Positions 17,483 to 27,695 are shown, counted from the first letter of the stretch. The stretch: 64,000 bases of DNA from Paenibacillus contaminans (GCF_003285015.1 NZ_QMFB01000008.1:178169-242168), one strand, 5' to 3'. A program made the numbers and translations. The notes: generated by a model from the sequence alone, not told the origin.

Positions 17483-18274
17483 GTGGCGGAGCAGCTGCAT
17501 ATTAGAAGCTTTATCGGCACGCATGGAAAGGACTGGGAGGATTTCGGCTATTTTCAGCATGCGAGCGTGGAAATTACGAATATTTTGGAGGGAAGCGGCA
17601 CATTCCGGTACGGAAACGCGGAGGCTTCGGTCAGCGCGGGACAAACGGTGCTTATTCCCGCCGATATCCCGCATTCGTTTCACGCCCGATCGCCGATCCG
17701 CTTCGGCGTTATTTTGGCGGAAGGGCTGCCGCCCGATACGAAAAAGCTGTTCGACCGGTTAATCCGCAGCGGCGGGCCGACGATCATTACGTTTGCGCAT
17801 TTCAACCAGGAGCAGTACGAGCAGTTGTTTCGCCATTGGCTTCGGGTTACATCCTCTCCGCTCAAGGAGCCGGACCGGAATTATACGGCTTGGCTCGCCA
17901 TGCTGCTTCTTTTCATCTCGGAGCATGCCCAGACGGACCGGCAGGCGTTGTCGATCGCGCACATCGCCGATCATATCCGGGGAAATTTGAACAGCGGCTT
18001 GCAAATCGCCGATTTGGCCGGCATGGCCGGGCTTTCGGAGGAGGGCTTCCGCAAGCGGTTCATCAAGGTGTTCGGTATGACGCCGAAGCAATACCAGCAG
18101 CAATGCAGGCTGACGGAGGCCAAATGGCTGCTGAACTCGACGGAGAAGGACATGCAGACGATCGCCGAATCGATCGGGTTTACGCAGCTGCACTCCTTTT
18201 CCTCTTGGTTCAAAAAGCTGGAGGGCTGGTCGCCCTCCGACTGGCGCAAAAATCAGCGGCTGTTCCATCAGTAA
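17483..18274 (+). CDS. AraC family transcription regulator
   Basis: A 263-residue regulator with an N-terminal cupin sensor (about 1-110, with EITNILEGSGTFRYGNAE and IPADIPHSFHA) and a C-terminal pair of helix-turn-helix motifs (about 165-260: LQIADLAGMAGLSEEGFRKR and MQTIAESIGFTQLHSFSSW). The GTG start lies eight bases after GGAGGG. It is followed 175 bp later by a PhyH-type dioxygenase gene on the same strand, a pairing often seen in Paenibacillaceae, so that gene is a likely target. Ligand unknown. Confidence 0.88.
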   Translation: MAEQLHIRSFIGTHGKDWEDFGYFQHASVEITNILEGSGTFRYGNAEASVSAGQTVLIPADIPHSFHARSPIRFGVILAEGLPPDTKKLFDRLIRSGGPTIITFAHFNQEQYEQLFRHWLRVTSSPLKEPDRNYTAWLAMLLLFISEHAQTDRQALSIAHIADHIRGNLNSGLQIADLAGMAGLSEEGFRKRFIKVFGMTPKQYQQQCRLTEAKWLLNSTEKDMQTIAESIGFTQLHSFSSWFKKLEGWSPSDWRKNQRLFHQ

Positions 18275-18449
18275 ATTCGTCGCGTATCAACAATCGTTAT
18301 GGGAAAGCAAATTGCAACGGTTCAAGTCAGCTTCGATACGGTACGGTTTTGCGTAAATGGCGTACGGTTTTCATTAACGACTTTGTCCCGCCTTTTCTTT
18401 ATTCTTGAAGTAAGCAAGAACACTTCAGAACGAGGAAGGGGAAACGACG

Positions 18450-19346
18450 ATGAAGGTGCAAATCGGAAGCTGCGAGCTTGAAATAGGCGGCAAATATTTG
18501 ACGGAGCTGCGCGATTCGAACGATATTTTGGAGGATACGGAGGCGCTTCGGAAGCGGCTGCAAGAGGACGGCTACCTGCTGATCAGAGGGTTTCATAATC
18601 GCGAAGAGGTGCTGGCGGCGAGAATGGAGTTTCTGAAATCGCTGCAGGCTGCCGGTAAAGTAGACCCGAATTCACCTCTCGAGGAAGGCGTTATCGGACC
18701 GGAAAACAAAGGCGGCATGTGGGGCAAAAGCGCCGACGACTTGCAGGAGGAGTTTCCGCATTTTCTGAACGTTGTCAATTCGCCGAAGGTGTTCGCTTTC
18801 TTCGAGCGGCTGCTCGGCGGTCCGGCTATGACCTACGATTATAAATGGCCGCGCGCGATCGCCAAAGGCGGCAATACCGGCGCGCATTACGATATCGTCT
18901 ACATGGGACGCGGAACGAAGGATGTTTATACGATGTGGACCCCTTTCAGCGACATTCCGCTTGAGCTCGGAACGTTGGCGATGCTGCTCGGCTCGCAAAG
19001 CTACGAGAAAATCAAGCAGACGTACGGCCAAATGGACGTCGATCGCGATAATGTGGCGACCGGCTGGTTTTCCGACGATCCGGTGGAAATCGTGGACGCG
19101 TACGGCGGACAATGGGCGACCTCCCCGTTTGAAGCGGGCGACGCGATCATTTTCGGGATGTTCATGATGCACGCTTCGCTTAATAACACGACAAACCGTT
19201 TCCGGATCAGTGCGGACACTCGTTATCAGCTCGCTTCCGAGCCTGTCGACGAGCGCTGGATCGGCAAAAAGCCGAAGGGCCACTACGCTTGGGGCCAAAC
19301 GCCTTTTAAACCGGTGGCGGAAGCGCGCAAGGAGTGGGGCGTGTAG
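18450..19346 (+). CDS. Phytanoyl-CoA dioxygenase (PhyH) family protein
   Basis: A 298-residue Fe(II)/2-oxoglutarate-dependent oxygenase of the PhyH family. The HxD half of the iron triad is in GAHYDIVYM (about residue 152), the distal His in FMMHASLNN (about 232), and the 2-oxoglutarate Arg in RFRISADTRYQ. It probably hydroxylates a small molecule. The start has a GAGGAAGGGG stretch upstream. Its position after an AraC regulator suggests inducible expression. Substrate unknown. Confidence 0.85.
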   Translation: MKVQIGSCELEIGGKYLTELRDSNDILEDTEALRKRLQEDGYLLIRGFHNREEVLAARMEFLKSLQAAGKVDPNSPLEEGVIGPENKGGMWGKSADDLQEEFPHFLNVVNSPKVFAFFERLLGGPAMTYDYKWPRAIAKGGNTGAHYDIVYMGRGTKDVYTMWTPFSDIPLELGTLAMLLGSQSYEKIKQTYGQMDVDRDNVATGWFSDDPVEIVDAYGGQWATSPFEAGDAIIFGMFMMHASLNNTTNRFRISADTRYQLASEPVDERWIGKKPKGHYAWGQTPFKPVAEARKEWGV

Positions 19347-19544
19347 CAAACGGCCGGCGGCTTGGTGTAAGCGGTATGCGAGCAGCAAGCGCTGAACAGC
19401 GGGAAGTATGTTGCAGCGGTAGTACCATCAAGTCTAAAACTAGGGACTGATGACCCGGTTACGAATGCAAACGCGGATATGGTAATGGTTATGCACGAAC
19501 CGTGCAACTAGTGGAGAAAACGTTATTGTTCATGAGTCTGTCCT

Positions 19545-19725
19545 CACTATTTCACAGGTAAAATGCTCGTTCTCGCTCATCAGTGAGGCAAACTCAACTA
19601 TTCATTTCGTTTGTCTCACTATTAGTTGCGTTTGCCTCATTATCTCACCAAAACACGGGTTTTCGGCTTGAAATAGTGAAGTTTGCCTCACGAATAGTAA
19701 ACATTGCCTCATTATGAGGATCACT
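19545..19725. repeat. Degenerate CTCA-rich repeats
   Basis: Variants of TTTGTCTCACTATT, TTTGCCTCATTATC and ATTGCCTCATTATG recur in both orientations with GTGAGGCAAAC. Unit boundaries are irregular. Confidence 0.55.
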
Positions 19726-19824
19726 AACGGAAGCCACAGCCTCTAATTCGGCGAAAACGGCAGTTTTAAAATGTAACGGAACGGAGCGCCGCTATTGGTG
19801 AATCCGTTCACGGGAAAACGGTTT

Positions 19825-19910
19825 AAAAAGGGCACTAACTTCCGTTAGATTTGGGAAATGGCCTTTCAAGCAGGATAAGGGCTGTAGCTTCCGTTAAAAC
19901 TCCTTCATGA
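19825..19910. repeat. Dispersed CTTCCGTTA element, copy 1
   Basis: ACTTCCGTTAGATTTGGGA, then CCTTTCAAGCA and TAGCTTCCGTTAAAACTCC. The same order of blocks with small changes occurs at 59502-59571. Confidence 0.65.
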
Positions 19911-20114
19911 ATAAGCAAGCTGCAAGATAAGACATGATGGCGTACTAGTAGTTTGACCACGTTTGAACTAAGGTTTGCTACCCGGCTTTTCGTGATTGCT
20001 TGTAGTTAAACAGCAGGTTCGTATGCAGCGCAGCTGCGTTTATACCTTGAATTTGATGTGGTTAACCTACTAGAGCATCAGAAGCAGTAGCAAACGCAAT
20101 AACAAACAGTAAGA

Positions 20115-20162
20115 GTAAGCCACTGTATGACGTCCCCGACCCGACCTCAGGCAGTGGCTTAC
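20115..20162. other. Hairpin with 11-bp perfect stem
   Basis: GTAAGCCACTG pairs exactly with CAGTGGCTTAC across a 26-base loop. There is no T-run, so it is not a standard terminator. Role unknown. Confidence 0.55.
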
Positions 20163-20345
20163 GCGCGTAAAAGGAGCTTATTCGCCGTGCAAAGAAAGAA
20201 GCGGCGAGCGAGTTAGCTTTAGCCCTGCCAACATAACGCCGTAAGCTGGCCCTGAGCCAAGCTGCGGCGTTTTTGGCGTAGCGATGGTCATTTCGAATTT
20301 GATCCCCATAAGGATAATCGTTACGGATATGCTAAGAGTATCGGG

Positions 20346-20375
20346 AATTGCGGCCGATTGCGGCCGATTGCGGCC
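20346..20375. repeat. Short tandem repeat, three copies of 10 bp
   Basis: ATTGCGGCCG repeated three times without change. Confidence 0.7.
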
Positions 20376-20576
20376 GATGCTCCAAAGCTTCAACGCGCGG
20401 AACCACAAATACGGTTATCTGCTTTGCTGCCCGCTGCCCCCTCAATAGGTGTATATCGCAAGTAAAGAGTAGTATATGGATGCGGCGGTCATCTATTCTT
20501 ATACTTAAGCTATCAAAGGAAGCTGAAACGCGCGCAGACTTCTAATGAACACGAAAAGCGAAATAGGAGGGGTCAT

Positions 20577-22247
20577 ATGAATATGAAATGGAAAGGGAAA
20601 GGCGTTCTCGCCGCAGCTTTGATCACGAGTCTTGCCGCAACGGCTTGCAGCAGCAAAACGGAAAACAATCCGCAGCCGTCCGCATCGGCGTCCCCGTCGG
20701 CAGCTGCTTCCGCATCGGCGTCTCCGGATACGAAGAAGGTGCTGGAGGTTTCGACGGTTCGCGAAGGCGATCCGTATCTGAAATTCGACGAAGGCGAAAG
20801 CTTCGACAAAAATGCGGTATACGACGCTTACGAGAAAGACGCCGGAGTCAAGGTAACGAACAAATGGGTTGCCGCAGATGCGAACCAGTTCAAGGAAAAG
20901 CTGAAAATGGCCATCGCCTCCAACGATATTCCCGACTTTTTCCCTGTCGATGCGACCCAGCTCCAGCAGCTGATCGAAGCCGATATGATCATGGATTTGA
21001 CCCAAGTTTACGATAAGTTCGCTACTGAAAATACGAAGAAATTTTTGAAAATGGACGGCGGCCTTCAAATGAAGTCGGCAACGTTCGACGGCAAGCTGAT
21101 GGGCATTCCGAGATCGTCCAATCCGTTCAACTCGCAGTTCGTATACGTCCGTACCGACTGGCTCAAAAAGCTGAATTTGCCCGAGCCGAAAACGATGCAG
21201 GATTTGATCAAAATCGCGGAAGAGTTCAAAACGAAGGATCCGGGGGGCACCGGTAAAGCTTACGGACTCGCGCTGAATAAAGATTTTAAAGACGGCGTAA
21301 CCGGGATGATCGGCTTTATGAACGGTTTCCATGCCTATACGGACACGTGGATTGACGACGGTTCGGGTAAACTGGTCCTCGGCTACGTCCAGCCTGAAAT
21401 GAAAAATGCGCTGCAAGCGCTGCAGGATATGTTCAAAAAAGGGCTGATCGATCCGGAATTCGGCGTTAAGGATACGCAAAAGGCGTCCGAGCTCCTCTAT
21501 AACAACAGCATCGGCATCGTGTACGGAGCCGAATGGGCGCCGGCGCATCTGGCGGCTGGAGCGGTTAAGGACGGCAAGGTCGTGCAGGAATGGGGCGTAT
21601 TCCCGCTGCTTTCGATCGACGACAAGCCGGCGAAGGCGCAAATCGGACTTGGCGCGGATCAATATTACGTCGTATCCAAAAAAGCGAAAAATCCGGAAGC
21701 CGTTATCCGGCTGCTCAACAACTGGATTGTCGTAGACAACAACCAGACAGAAGAAAACAAGGTTTACGAATTCGGCAAGGACCGCAAGGAAAAAGGAAAC
21801 AACTACTGGCTGCTTAACCCGCTGACGGTTTACAACCAAACGAACACGAACGGGGAAGTGCTCCCGACGGCGATCGCGAACAAAGACGAGAGCATGGCGA
21901 AAACGAAGGACCAGAAAACCCGGTACGGCCGCGCCATGAAATACGTGAACGGCGATGCGACCATGTGGTGGGAATATTTGATCTCGGGTCCGAAGGGCTC
22001 CGTGTCGAACTATCCGCAAATGAAAGCGAACAACCAGTTCCAGCAAACGAAGTTTTTCGGCGCGCCGACGCCTACGATGGTCGAGAAAAATGCGATCCTC
22101 GAGAAGAAGCGTGACGAGGTGTTCTACAAAATCATCATGAACCAGGTGCCGATCGACGAGTTCGACAAATTTGTCGGCGATTGGAAGAAGCTGGGCGGCG
22201 ATCAAATTACCAAAGAAGTGAACGACTGGTACGCGAAGAATAAATAA
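20577..22247 (+). CDS. Extracellular sugar-binding lipoprotein of ABC importer
   Basis: A 556-residue family 1-type solute-binding protein (LipO/YtcQ-like). The signal ends in a lipobox (LAATAC, Cys about residue 22), followed by a low-complexity Ser/Ala/Pro linker and a large two-lobe binding domain with the usual IPRSSNPFNSQFVYVRTDWL segment. It should capture an oligosaccharide outside the cell and pass it to the two permeases encoded just downstream. An AGGAGGGG site precedes the start; a second ATG lies two codons in. No sugar-importer ATPase gene is present, as is normal for these CUT1 systems, which share an MsmX-type ATPase. Confidence 0.9.
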   Translation: MNMKWKGKGVLAAALITSLAATACSSKTENNPQPSASASPSAAASASASPDTKKVLEVSTVREGDPYLKFDEGESFDKNAVYDAYEKDAGVKVTNKWVAADANQFKEKLKMAIASNDIPDFFPVDATQLQQLIEADMIMDLTQVYDKFATENTKKFLKMDGGLQMKSATFDGKLMGIPRSSNPFNSQFVYVRTDWLKKLNLPEPKTMQDLIKIAEEFKTKDPGGTGKAYGLALNKDFKDGVTGMIGFMNGFHAYTDTWIDDGSGKLVLGYVQPEMKNALQALQDMFKKGLIDPEFGVKDTQKASELLYNNSIGIVYGAEWAPAHLAAGAVKDGKVVQEWGVFPLLSIDDKPAKAQIGLGADQYYVVSKKAKNPEAVIRLLNNWIVVDNNQTEENKVYEFGKDRKEKGNNYWLLNPLTVYNQTNTNGEVLPTAIANKDESMAKTKDQKTRYGRAMKYVNGDATMWWEYLISGPKGSVSNYPQMKANNQFQQTKFFGAPTPTMVEKNAILEKKRDEVFYKIIMNQVPIDEFDKFVGDWKKLGGDQITKEVNDWYAKNK

Positions 22248-22336
22248 GTCTTTGCAGGGAGGGAGGGATCGGATTAAGGTACGATCCCTCTTTATTGATT
22301 TTTCAGAAAGTATATCGTGGTAGGCGGTGGTGCATG

Positions 22337-23242
22337 ATGAACTTGATCTCGCGCATGTGGAAACGGGAATGGCCGCTTCATGCGATGCTGATCCCGGGAC
22401 TTGTTTTCGTTATCGTATTCAGTTATATCCCGATGGCCGGCATCTTGATGGCTTTTCAAAAATACATTCCGACCAAAGGCCTATTCGGCTCGCCGTTCGT
22501 CGGGATGAAAAATTTCAGGTTTTTATTTGATTATCCCGATATCGGACGCGTTTTTTTCAATACCGTTTATATTGCCGTTATGAAAATCATTGCAGGATTG
22601 TTCGTCCCGATTACGATCGCCATTTTGCTTAACGAGCTGAGCAGGCCATGGATCAAACGGACGTTCCAGACGCTCGTTTACTTGCCTCATTTTTTATCCT
22701 GGGTGCTGCTGAGCGGCATTCTGATCGACGTGCTTTCCCCGTCCAGCGGGCTTGTGAATCAAGTGCTCGGCTTGTTAGGCATCGAGCCGATATTTTTCCT
22801 GGGCGATAATCGCTGGTTCCCTTATGTCATGGTCGTTTCGGACGTCTGGAAGGAGTTCGGCTTCGGTACGATCGTTTATCTGGCGGCATTGACCGGCATC
22901 AATCCTTCGCTGTATGAAGCGGCTGAGATCGACGGAGCGGGACGCTGGAAGCAAACGCTGAACATTACGATTCCGGGCATGATGCCGATCATCGTGCTGA
23001 TGCTTACGTTAAACATCGGCAACGTGCTGAATGCCGGCTTCGATCAAATATTCAACCTGTACAGCCCGCAAGTTTACGAAAGCGCCGATATTATCGATAC
23101 GTTCGTCTATAGAATGGGTGTTCAGCAGTCCCAATTCGGGTTCGCAACGGCAGTCGGCCTGCTCAAATCGATCGTCTCCTTCCTTTTCATCTCTGTTTCG
23201 TATTTCCTGGCTTACCGATTCGCGAATTATCGCATATTTTAA
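22337..23242 (+). CDS. ABC sugar transporter permease (LplB-like)
   Basis: A 301-residue permease with six membrane segments. The ATPase-contact EAA loop reads YEAAEIDGAGRWKQTLNITI. The N-terminus (HAMLIPGLVFVIVFSYIPM) is typical of the first permease of LplB/YtcP-type systems. Two neighbouring ATG codons (22334 and 22337) are possible starts; the frame stays open upstream but has no ribosome site. It forms a heterodimer with the next gene product and works with the upstream binding protein. Confidence 0.9.
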   Translation: MNLISRMWKREWPLHAMLIPGLVFVIVFSYIPMAGILMAFQKYIPTKGLFGSPFVGMKNFRFLFDYPDIGRVFFNTVYIAVMKIIAGLFVPITIAILLNELSRPWIKRTFQTLVYLPHFLSWVLLSGILIDVLSPSSGLVNQVLGLLGIEPIFFLGDNRWFPYVMVVSDVWKEFGFGTIVYLAALTGINPSLYEAAEIDGAGRWKQTLNITIPGMMPIIVLMLTLNIGNVLNAGFDQIFNLYSPQVYESADIIDTFVYRMGVQQSQFGFATAVGLLKSIVSFLFISVSYFLAYRFANYRIF

Positions 23243-23260
23243 GAACCTACGAGGTGCCGT

Positions 23261-24145
23261 ATGCATGTTAAAAACTCTTTGGGAAGACGGCTGTTCTTAG
23301 GGGGCAACGTCTTGATTTTGGCGGCAATCTCGTTTGCCTGCCTGATGCCCCTTATTCATATACTGGCGTTATCCTTCAGCTCGGGAGCTGCGGCCTCGGC
23401 CGGCAAGGTCGTGCTGTGGCCCGTCGATTTTACGACCGCCGCTTATGACAACGTGTTCGGCAAGCCGGAATATTTGCGCGCTTTTCGGGTAACGCTTGTA
23501 CGGGTCGTACTCGGAACGGCGATCAGCATGTTTCTGACGATTATGACGGCCTATCCGCTGTCGAAGGAAACGAGCCAGTTCCGGCTGCGGACGTTTTACG
23601 TTTGGCTGTTCGTATTTACGATTTTGTTCAGCGGCGGCCTTATTCCCTGGTACTTGACGGTTAAATCGCTCGGTTTAATCAATACGATATGGGCGCTCGT
23701 GCTTCCGGGAGCTTTGGCGGTATTCAACGTCATCTTGCTGCTTAATTTTTACCGCAGTTTGCCGAAGGAGCTGGAGGAATCGTCGCGGATCGACGGCGCC
23801 GGACACTTCGCGACGTTATGGAAAATTTATGTGCCTCTCTCGCTGCCGGCGCTCGCCACGACCGGACTGTTCACGATGGTCGGCCATTGGAACAGCTGGT
23901 TCGACGGCATGCTGCTGATGAATCAGCCCGATAAATATCCGCTGCAAACGTTCCTGCAAACGATCATCATCAATCTCGACTACCGTTTTCTTAAGACGCA
24001 GGATGCGGAGCTCATCATCAAGCTGTCGGACCGTACGAGCAAGGCGGCGCAAATTTTCGTGGCGGCATTTCCGATTTTGATCGTGTACCCGTTCCTGCAG
24101 CGGTTCTTCATTAAAGGAATTGTGATGGGGAGTGTCAAAGAATAA
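23261..24145 (+). CDS. ABC sugar transporter permease (YtcP-like)
   Basis: A 294-residue permease of the CUT1 second-subunit type with six membrane segments and an EAA loop near ELEESSRIDGAGHFATLWKI. It ends with a C-terminal FIKGIVMGSVKE, the usual end of this family. It lies 18 bp after the first permease, in the same operon. Confidence 0.9.
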   Translation: MHVKNSLGRRLFLGGNVLILAAISFACLMPLIHILALSFSSGAAASAGKVVLWPVDFTTAAYDNVFGKPEYLRAFRVTLVRVVLGTAISMFLTIMTAYPLSKETSQFRLRTFYVWLFVFTILFSGGLIPWYLTVKSLGLINTIWALVLPGALAVFNVILLLNFYRSLPKELEESSRIDGAGHFATLWKIYVPLSLPALATTGLFTMVGHWNSWFDGMLLMNQPDKYPLQTFLQTIIINLDYRFLKTQDAELIIKLSDRTSKAAQIFVAAFPILIVYPFLQRFFIKGIVMGSVKE

Positions 24146-24187
24146 GAAACCAGTATTCTCAACCAACACATAGCGGGTGAACGGACG

Positions 24188-25921
24188 ATGAAGCGCTTTT
24201 TCCAATTGAGGGACTCTTCGATTTTCAAAAAAATTATGGCCGCGTTCATGGCGGTGCTGCTTCCGCTGATGGCCATTACATGGCTGATCAACGACAAGGG
24301 CTCGGACAGCATCCGCAGGGAAATATCCCAGTCGACCTTGAATACGGCCAGATATTACCTGGAATCGCTCGATAAAGAAGCGGACCGAATCGTTCAGTAT
24401 TTGCCGAAGTATGTGACGGACGACGATCTGATGGAAATTGCGGCGGCAGGCGACGAGTTGTCTCATTTCGAACGTTCGCAAAAAATATGGGACATTCAAA
24501 AGAGGCTCATGCTGATGAAGGACTCGAGCCCGTTCATACAGGAAGCGCGGGTTTATATTCCTTTGCTCGGCCGAACGCTGCTCAGCGCCAAGTATGAAAC
24601 CGAGATCGACCGGCAGGAATTTGAGGCGATGCAGCTGAAAAACCGGACTTACGAGGAGCCGTTCATTTTTTATGACGACCGTCTGTTCATATCGATGCAG
24701 TACCCGGCGAATACGCAGCGAGAGCCGCTCTTCGTCGTCGCCGTCGAGCTTTCCGCTTCCGAGATTCAAGAGTCGCTGGCGCAAATCGGCAGCTCGATCG
24801 GCGGCAAAAGCGTGCTGTACAACATCGACCGCGGCTGGCATATCCAAGCCGATAACGACCCGGCGCTGCTTGCGACGGTCGAAGGCTTCATCCGAAGCAA
24901 TCAGGCCGAAGGGAAAAAAGAAGGCTACGAGACGGTGAGGTACGAAGGCAGCAGCTACCTCGCCGTTTATAAATATTCTCCGCTTTGGAATTCGTATTCG
25001 GTCAGTCTGATTCCCGAAGCCAACGTGCTCGGGCCGATCCAGAAATACCGGATCTGGTTCTGGTGGGCTTGCGCGCTTGCCGTGCTTGTCGTGCTGTTTT
25101 TCTCGTACTTCCTGTTCCGGCTCATTTATCGCCCGCTCATGCGGCTCGTTCACTCGTTCCGCCGCGTTCAGCAGAATAGGCTGGAGCCGATTGCGATCGA
25201 CCGGGGGCATGACGAATTCGGGTATTTATATCAAGCGTTCAACGATACCGTGCAATCGCTGCGTACACTGATCGAGGAAAACTACGAGCAGCAAATCCGC
25301 AACCAGCGTTCGGAGCTGAAGCGGCTGCAGGCGCAAATCAACCCGCATTTTCTGTACAATTGCTTCTTCGTCTTATGCCGCTTGATCAAGTCCGACCGGC
25401 AGAAGGAGAAAGCTTACCAATTTTGCTTATATATCGGCGAATATTTTCATTTCATAACCCGCAATGACGAAGACGAAATCCCGCTATCTCTTGAAGTGAA
25501 GCATTCCCGCACTTACGTTGACATGCAATCGGTATGTTACGGAGAGCGCATTCAAGCGGAATTCGACGGGGATATTCCGGATATCAGCGTCCCCCGGCTC
25601 GTCCTGCAGCCGATTATTGAGAACGCCTACAAGCACGCGCTGGGCAACATGCGTACGGAAGGCGAGTTATGGGTGCACAGCGAGAGGGAGCCGGAAGGCT
25701 TGGCCTTTTATGTGGAGGACAACGGGAACGCGATTTCGGATGAAGACATCTACAAGCTGAATTGCCGGTTGAAACGGTCCGAAGGCCGGCTCGAGGAAAC
25801 GACGGGGCTTGTCAACGTGCACAGACGCATCCAGCTGCGGTATGGGCCCGAGTTCGGCATTACGATGGCGCGCTCGGAGCTTGGCGGGCTGCAGGTGAAA
25901 ATATTGTTCGGCTTGAGCTGA
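24188..25921 (+). CDS. Sensor histidine kinase, YesM-like
   Basis: A 577-residue two-membrane-segment sensor: a first segment at about 15-35, an extracellular sensing domain to about residue 290, a second segment at about 291-310, a HAMP-type linker, then the His_kinase phosphoacceptor region QINPHFLYNCFFVL and an HATPase domain with IENAYKHALGN and VEDNGNAI. This class pairs with AraC-type response regulators to sense polysaccharides taken up by the adjacent ABC importer. It starts 42 bp after the second permease, so the transporter and sensor genes probably share a transcript. Confidence 0.92.
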   Translation: MKRFFQLRDSSIFKKIMAAFMAVLLPLMAITWLINDKGSDSIRREISQSTLNTARYYLESLDKEADRIVQYLPKYVTDDDLMEIAAAGDELSHFERSQKIWDIQKRLMLMKDSSPFIQEARVYIPLLGRTLLSAKYETEIDRQEFEAMQLKNRTYEEPFIFYDDRLFISMQYPANTQREPLFVVAVELSASEIQESLAQIGSSIGGKSVLYNIDRGWHIQADNDPALLATVEGFIRSNQAEGKKEGYETVRYEGSSYLAVYKYSPLWNSYSVSLIPEANVLGPIQKYRIWFWWACALAVLVVLFFSYFLFRLIYRPLMRLVHSFRRVQQNRLEPIAIDRGHDEFGYLYQAFNDTVQSLRTLIEENYEQQIRNQRSELKRLQAQINPHFLYNCFFVLCRLIKSDRQKEKAYQFCLYIGEYFHFITRNDEDEIPLSLEVKHSRTYVDMQSVCYGERIQAEFDGDIPDISVPRLVLQPIIENAYKHALGNMRTEGELWVHSEREPEGLAFYVEDNGNAISDEDIYKLNCRLKRSEGRLEETTGLVNVHRRIQLRYGPEFGITMARSELGGLQVKILFGLS

Positions 25922-26030
25922 CGCAAGTATACCGCTTGCGAAGTGGAAATCCCTTTCGGCATGTTAGGGTCTCCGCATTCATTGGTTCAACTTATAAAGG
26001 TTATTCAGAAACGCTTGAGGAGGAGTCAGC

Positions 26031-27695
26031 ATGTACAGATTGCTGGTCGTCGACGATTTGCCGATCATCGTGGACGGATTGATCGAGCTTTTCGAGCAAA
26101 CGGGCCATTTGGAGCTTGACGTTCTCAAGGCTTACTCCGGCGAAGAAGCGCTCGAGGTGCTCCAGAGCAACCGCGTCGATATCGTCATCTCCGACATCAA
26201 GATGCCCGGGCTTGAGGGCATCGAGCTTCTGAAGGAGATTAAAGCGCAGTGGCCGGCGTGCAAAGTTATTTTCCTGACCGGCTATAACGACTTTCATTAT
26301 GTGCAGAGCGCCGTCAAGTACGGGAGCTTCGAATACATTCTGAAGATCGAAAGCGACGATAAAATCATAAGCTCCGTCGAACGGGCGATCGCCAAATTCG
26401 ATGAGGAATTCGATCAGCGGCGAATGTACGAACGCGCGAACAACCGGATGCGAATGGCGCTTCCGTCGCTGCAGCGCGAGTACGTTTCCGGGCTTCTGCA
26501 AGGCAAGCCGGTTTCGGACGGCCAACTGGCAAGCCACTTTCAAGATATCGATATGCCGCTGCGTGCGGACATGCCGGTATTTTTGCTGCTTGGGCGGGTC
26601 GACGGCTGGAAGGACATGATGACGGCTCCGGATAAAGCGCTGCTTATTTACGCCGTTCAAAATATCGCCGAAGAATATTTGGCGCCGTTCGTCCGCAGCT
26701 ATTCCTATGTGTACGACCAAGCCAAAGTCGTCTGGTTCATCCAGCCCGGCGCGGATTCGCGAATGGCGCAGGAGGCCTCCGAGCCGGATTGGAAAAAGAC
26801 GGCCACCTACTTAAGCGGCATGCTGGAGACAATCCAAGCGACATGCAAAAAGCTGCTGCAGCTTCCGGTATCGTTCATGCTGGGCAGCGAGCCCGTGGCG
26901 TGGAGCGGCGTTTTCGACCGTTTTCACAGTTTGAAGTACGGCTTCGTTTCCGGCATCGGATTATCGAGCGAAGTGATCTTAAGCGACACGGATATCAGAC
27001 GGGGAGACGTAGGCGCGACTGGGGACAGCCGAAGCGATTATTTTCACCATGCCCGCGTCCAGCTGCTCGGCAAATGTCTGGAGAACAGCCACCGCGACGA
27101 ATTTTACAATTTGTACCTCGATTTGACGGAGGTTTGGACCTGCGACAGCTTTCCGTACGAGCGGAAAAAGGAATTGTATCACGCGATGGCCGCCGTCTTT
27201 TTGGCCCATATCAACAAAAGCGAGGACATGCGCGTTTATTTGAACGCCGCTCATGATTTGACGCCATTGCTCGAGCTTCGCGATAAAACGTCGTGGCAGT
27301 TTTTGAAGCAATATTTTATGCAAACGGCGGATTGCCTGTTCGACTGGCATGCGGCGAAAGGCGAGCAGCTGCCCTCCGAGGTGGTGCAGAAGGCGCATCT
27401 TTTCATTGAAGCGCATATAGCTACGGACATTTCCTTGAATGCGATCGCGGATCACGTCGGGCTGAACCCGTCTTATTTTTCCCGGCTGTATAAGCAGATT
27501 ACGGGAATCGGCATGTCGGATTACATCAACGATTACCGGAACTTGAGAGCGAAGGAGCTGCTTCTCGGCAGCGACATGAAGGTGAACGATATCGCCGCAG
27601 CTCTCGGGTACAACTCGGGACTTGCGTTCATCCGCTTCTTCAAAAAGCAAAACGAAACGACGCCGCAGGAGTTCAGGACGATGCGCTCGACGTAA
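26031..27695 (+). CDS. Response regulator with AraC DNA-binding domain, YesN-like
   Basis: A 554-residue regulator. The receiver domain (1-120) has VVDDLPII, the phosphoacceptor in VISDIKMPG and the conserved Lys in YILKIES. A long central region of unknown fold is followed by a C-terminal AraC domain (about 455-550: ISLNAIADHVGLNPSYFSRL and NDIAAALGYNSGLAFIRFF). A GGAGGAG site lies upstream. It should respond to the kinase encoded just before and control the ABC operon. Confidence 0.92.
   Translation: MYRLLVVDDLPIIVDGLIELFEQTGHLELDVLKAYSGEEALEVLQSNRVDIVISDIKMPGLEGIELLKEIKAQWPACKVIFLTGYNDFHYVQSAVKYGSFEYILKIESDDKIISSVERAIAKFDEEFDQRRMYERANNRMRMALPSLQREYVSGLLQGKPVSDGQLASHFQDIDMPLRADMPVFLLLGRVDGWKDMMTAPDKALLIYAVQNIAEEYLAPFVRSYSYVYDQAKVVWFIQPGADSRMAQEASEPDWKKTATYLSGMLETIQATCKKLLQLPVSFMLGSEPVAWSGVFDRFHSLKYGFVSGIGLSSEVILSDTDIRRGDVGATGDSRSDYFHHARVQLLGKCLENSHRDEFYNLYLDLTEVWTCDSFPYERKKELYHAMAAVFLAHINKSEDMRVYLNAAHDLTPLLELRDKTSWQFLKQYFMQTADCLFDWHAAKGEQLPSEVVQKAHLFIEAHIATDISLNAIADHVGLNPSYFSRLYKQITGIGMSDYINDYRNLRAKELLLGSDMKVNDIAAALGYNSGLAFIRFFKKQNETTPQEFRTMRST

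Larger units (their letters stand above)
19347..20576. other. Long repeat-bearing intergenic region
   Basis: About 1.2 kb with no supported gene between the PhyH gene and the ABC binding protein. It contains degenerate CTCACTATT/GCCTCATTAT repeats (19545-19725), one copy of a dispersed CTTCCGTTA element (19825-19910), a hairpin with an 11-base perfect stem (20115-20162) and three copies of ATTGCGGCCG (20346-20375). Confidence 0.7.

Noticed and set aside
20505..22205. 566-codon antisense frame over the ABC binding protein
   Set aside because: Shadow of the sense gene, with biased composition and no recognisable domain.
23816..25210. 464-codon antisense frame over the permease and kinase genes
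   Set aside because: Shadow spanning two sense genes.
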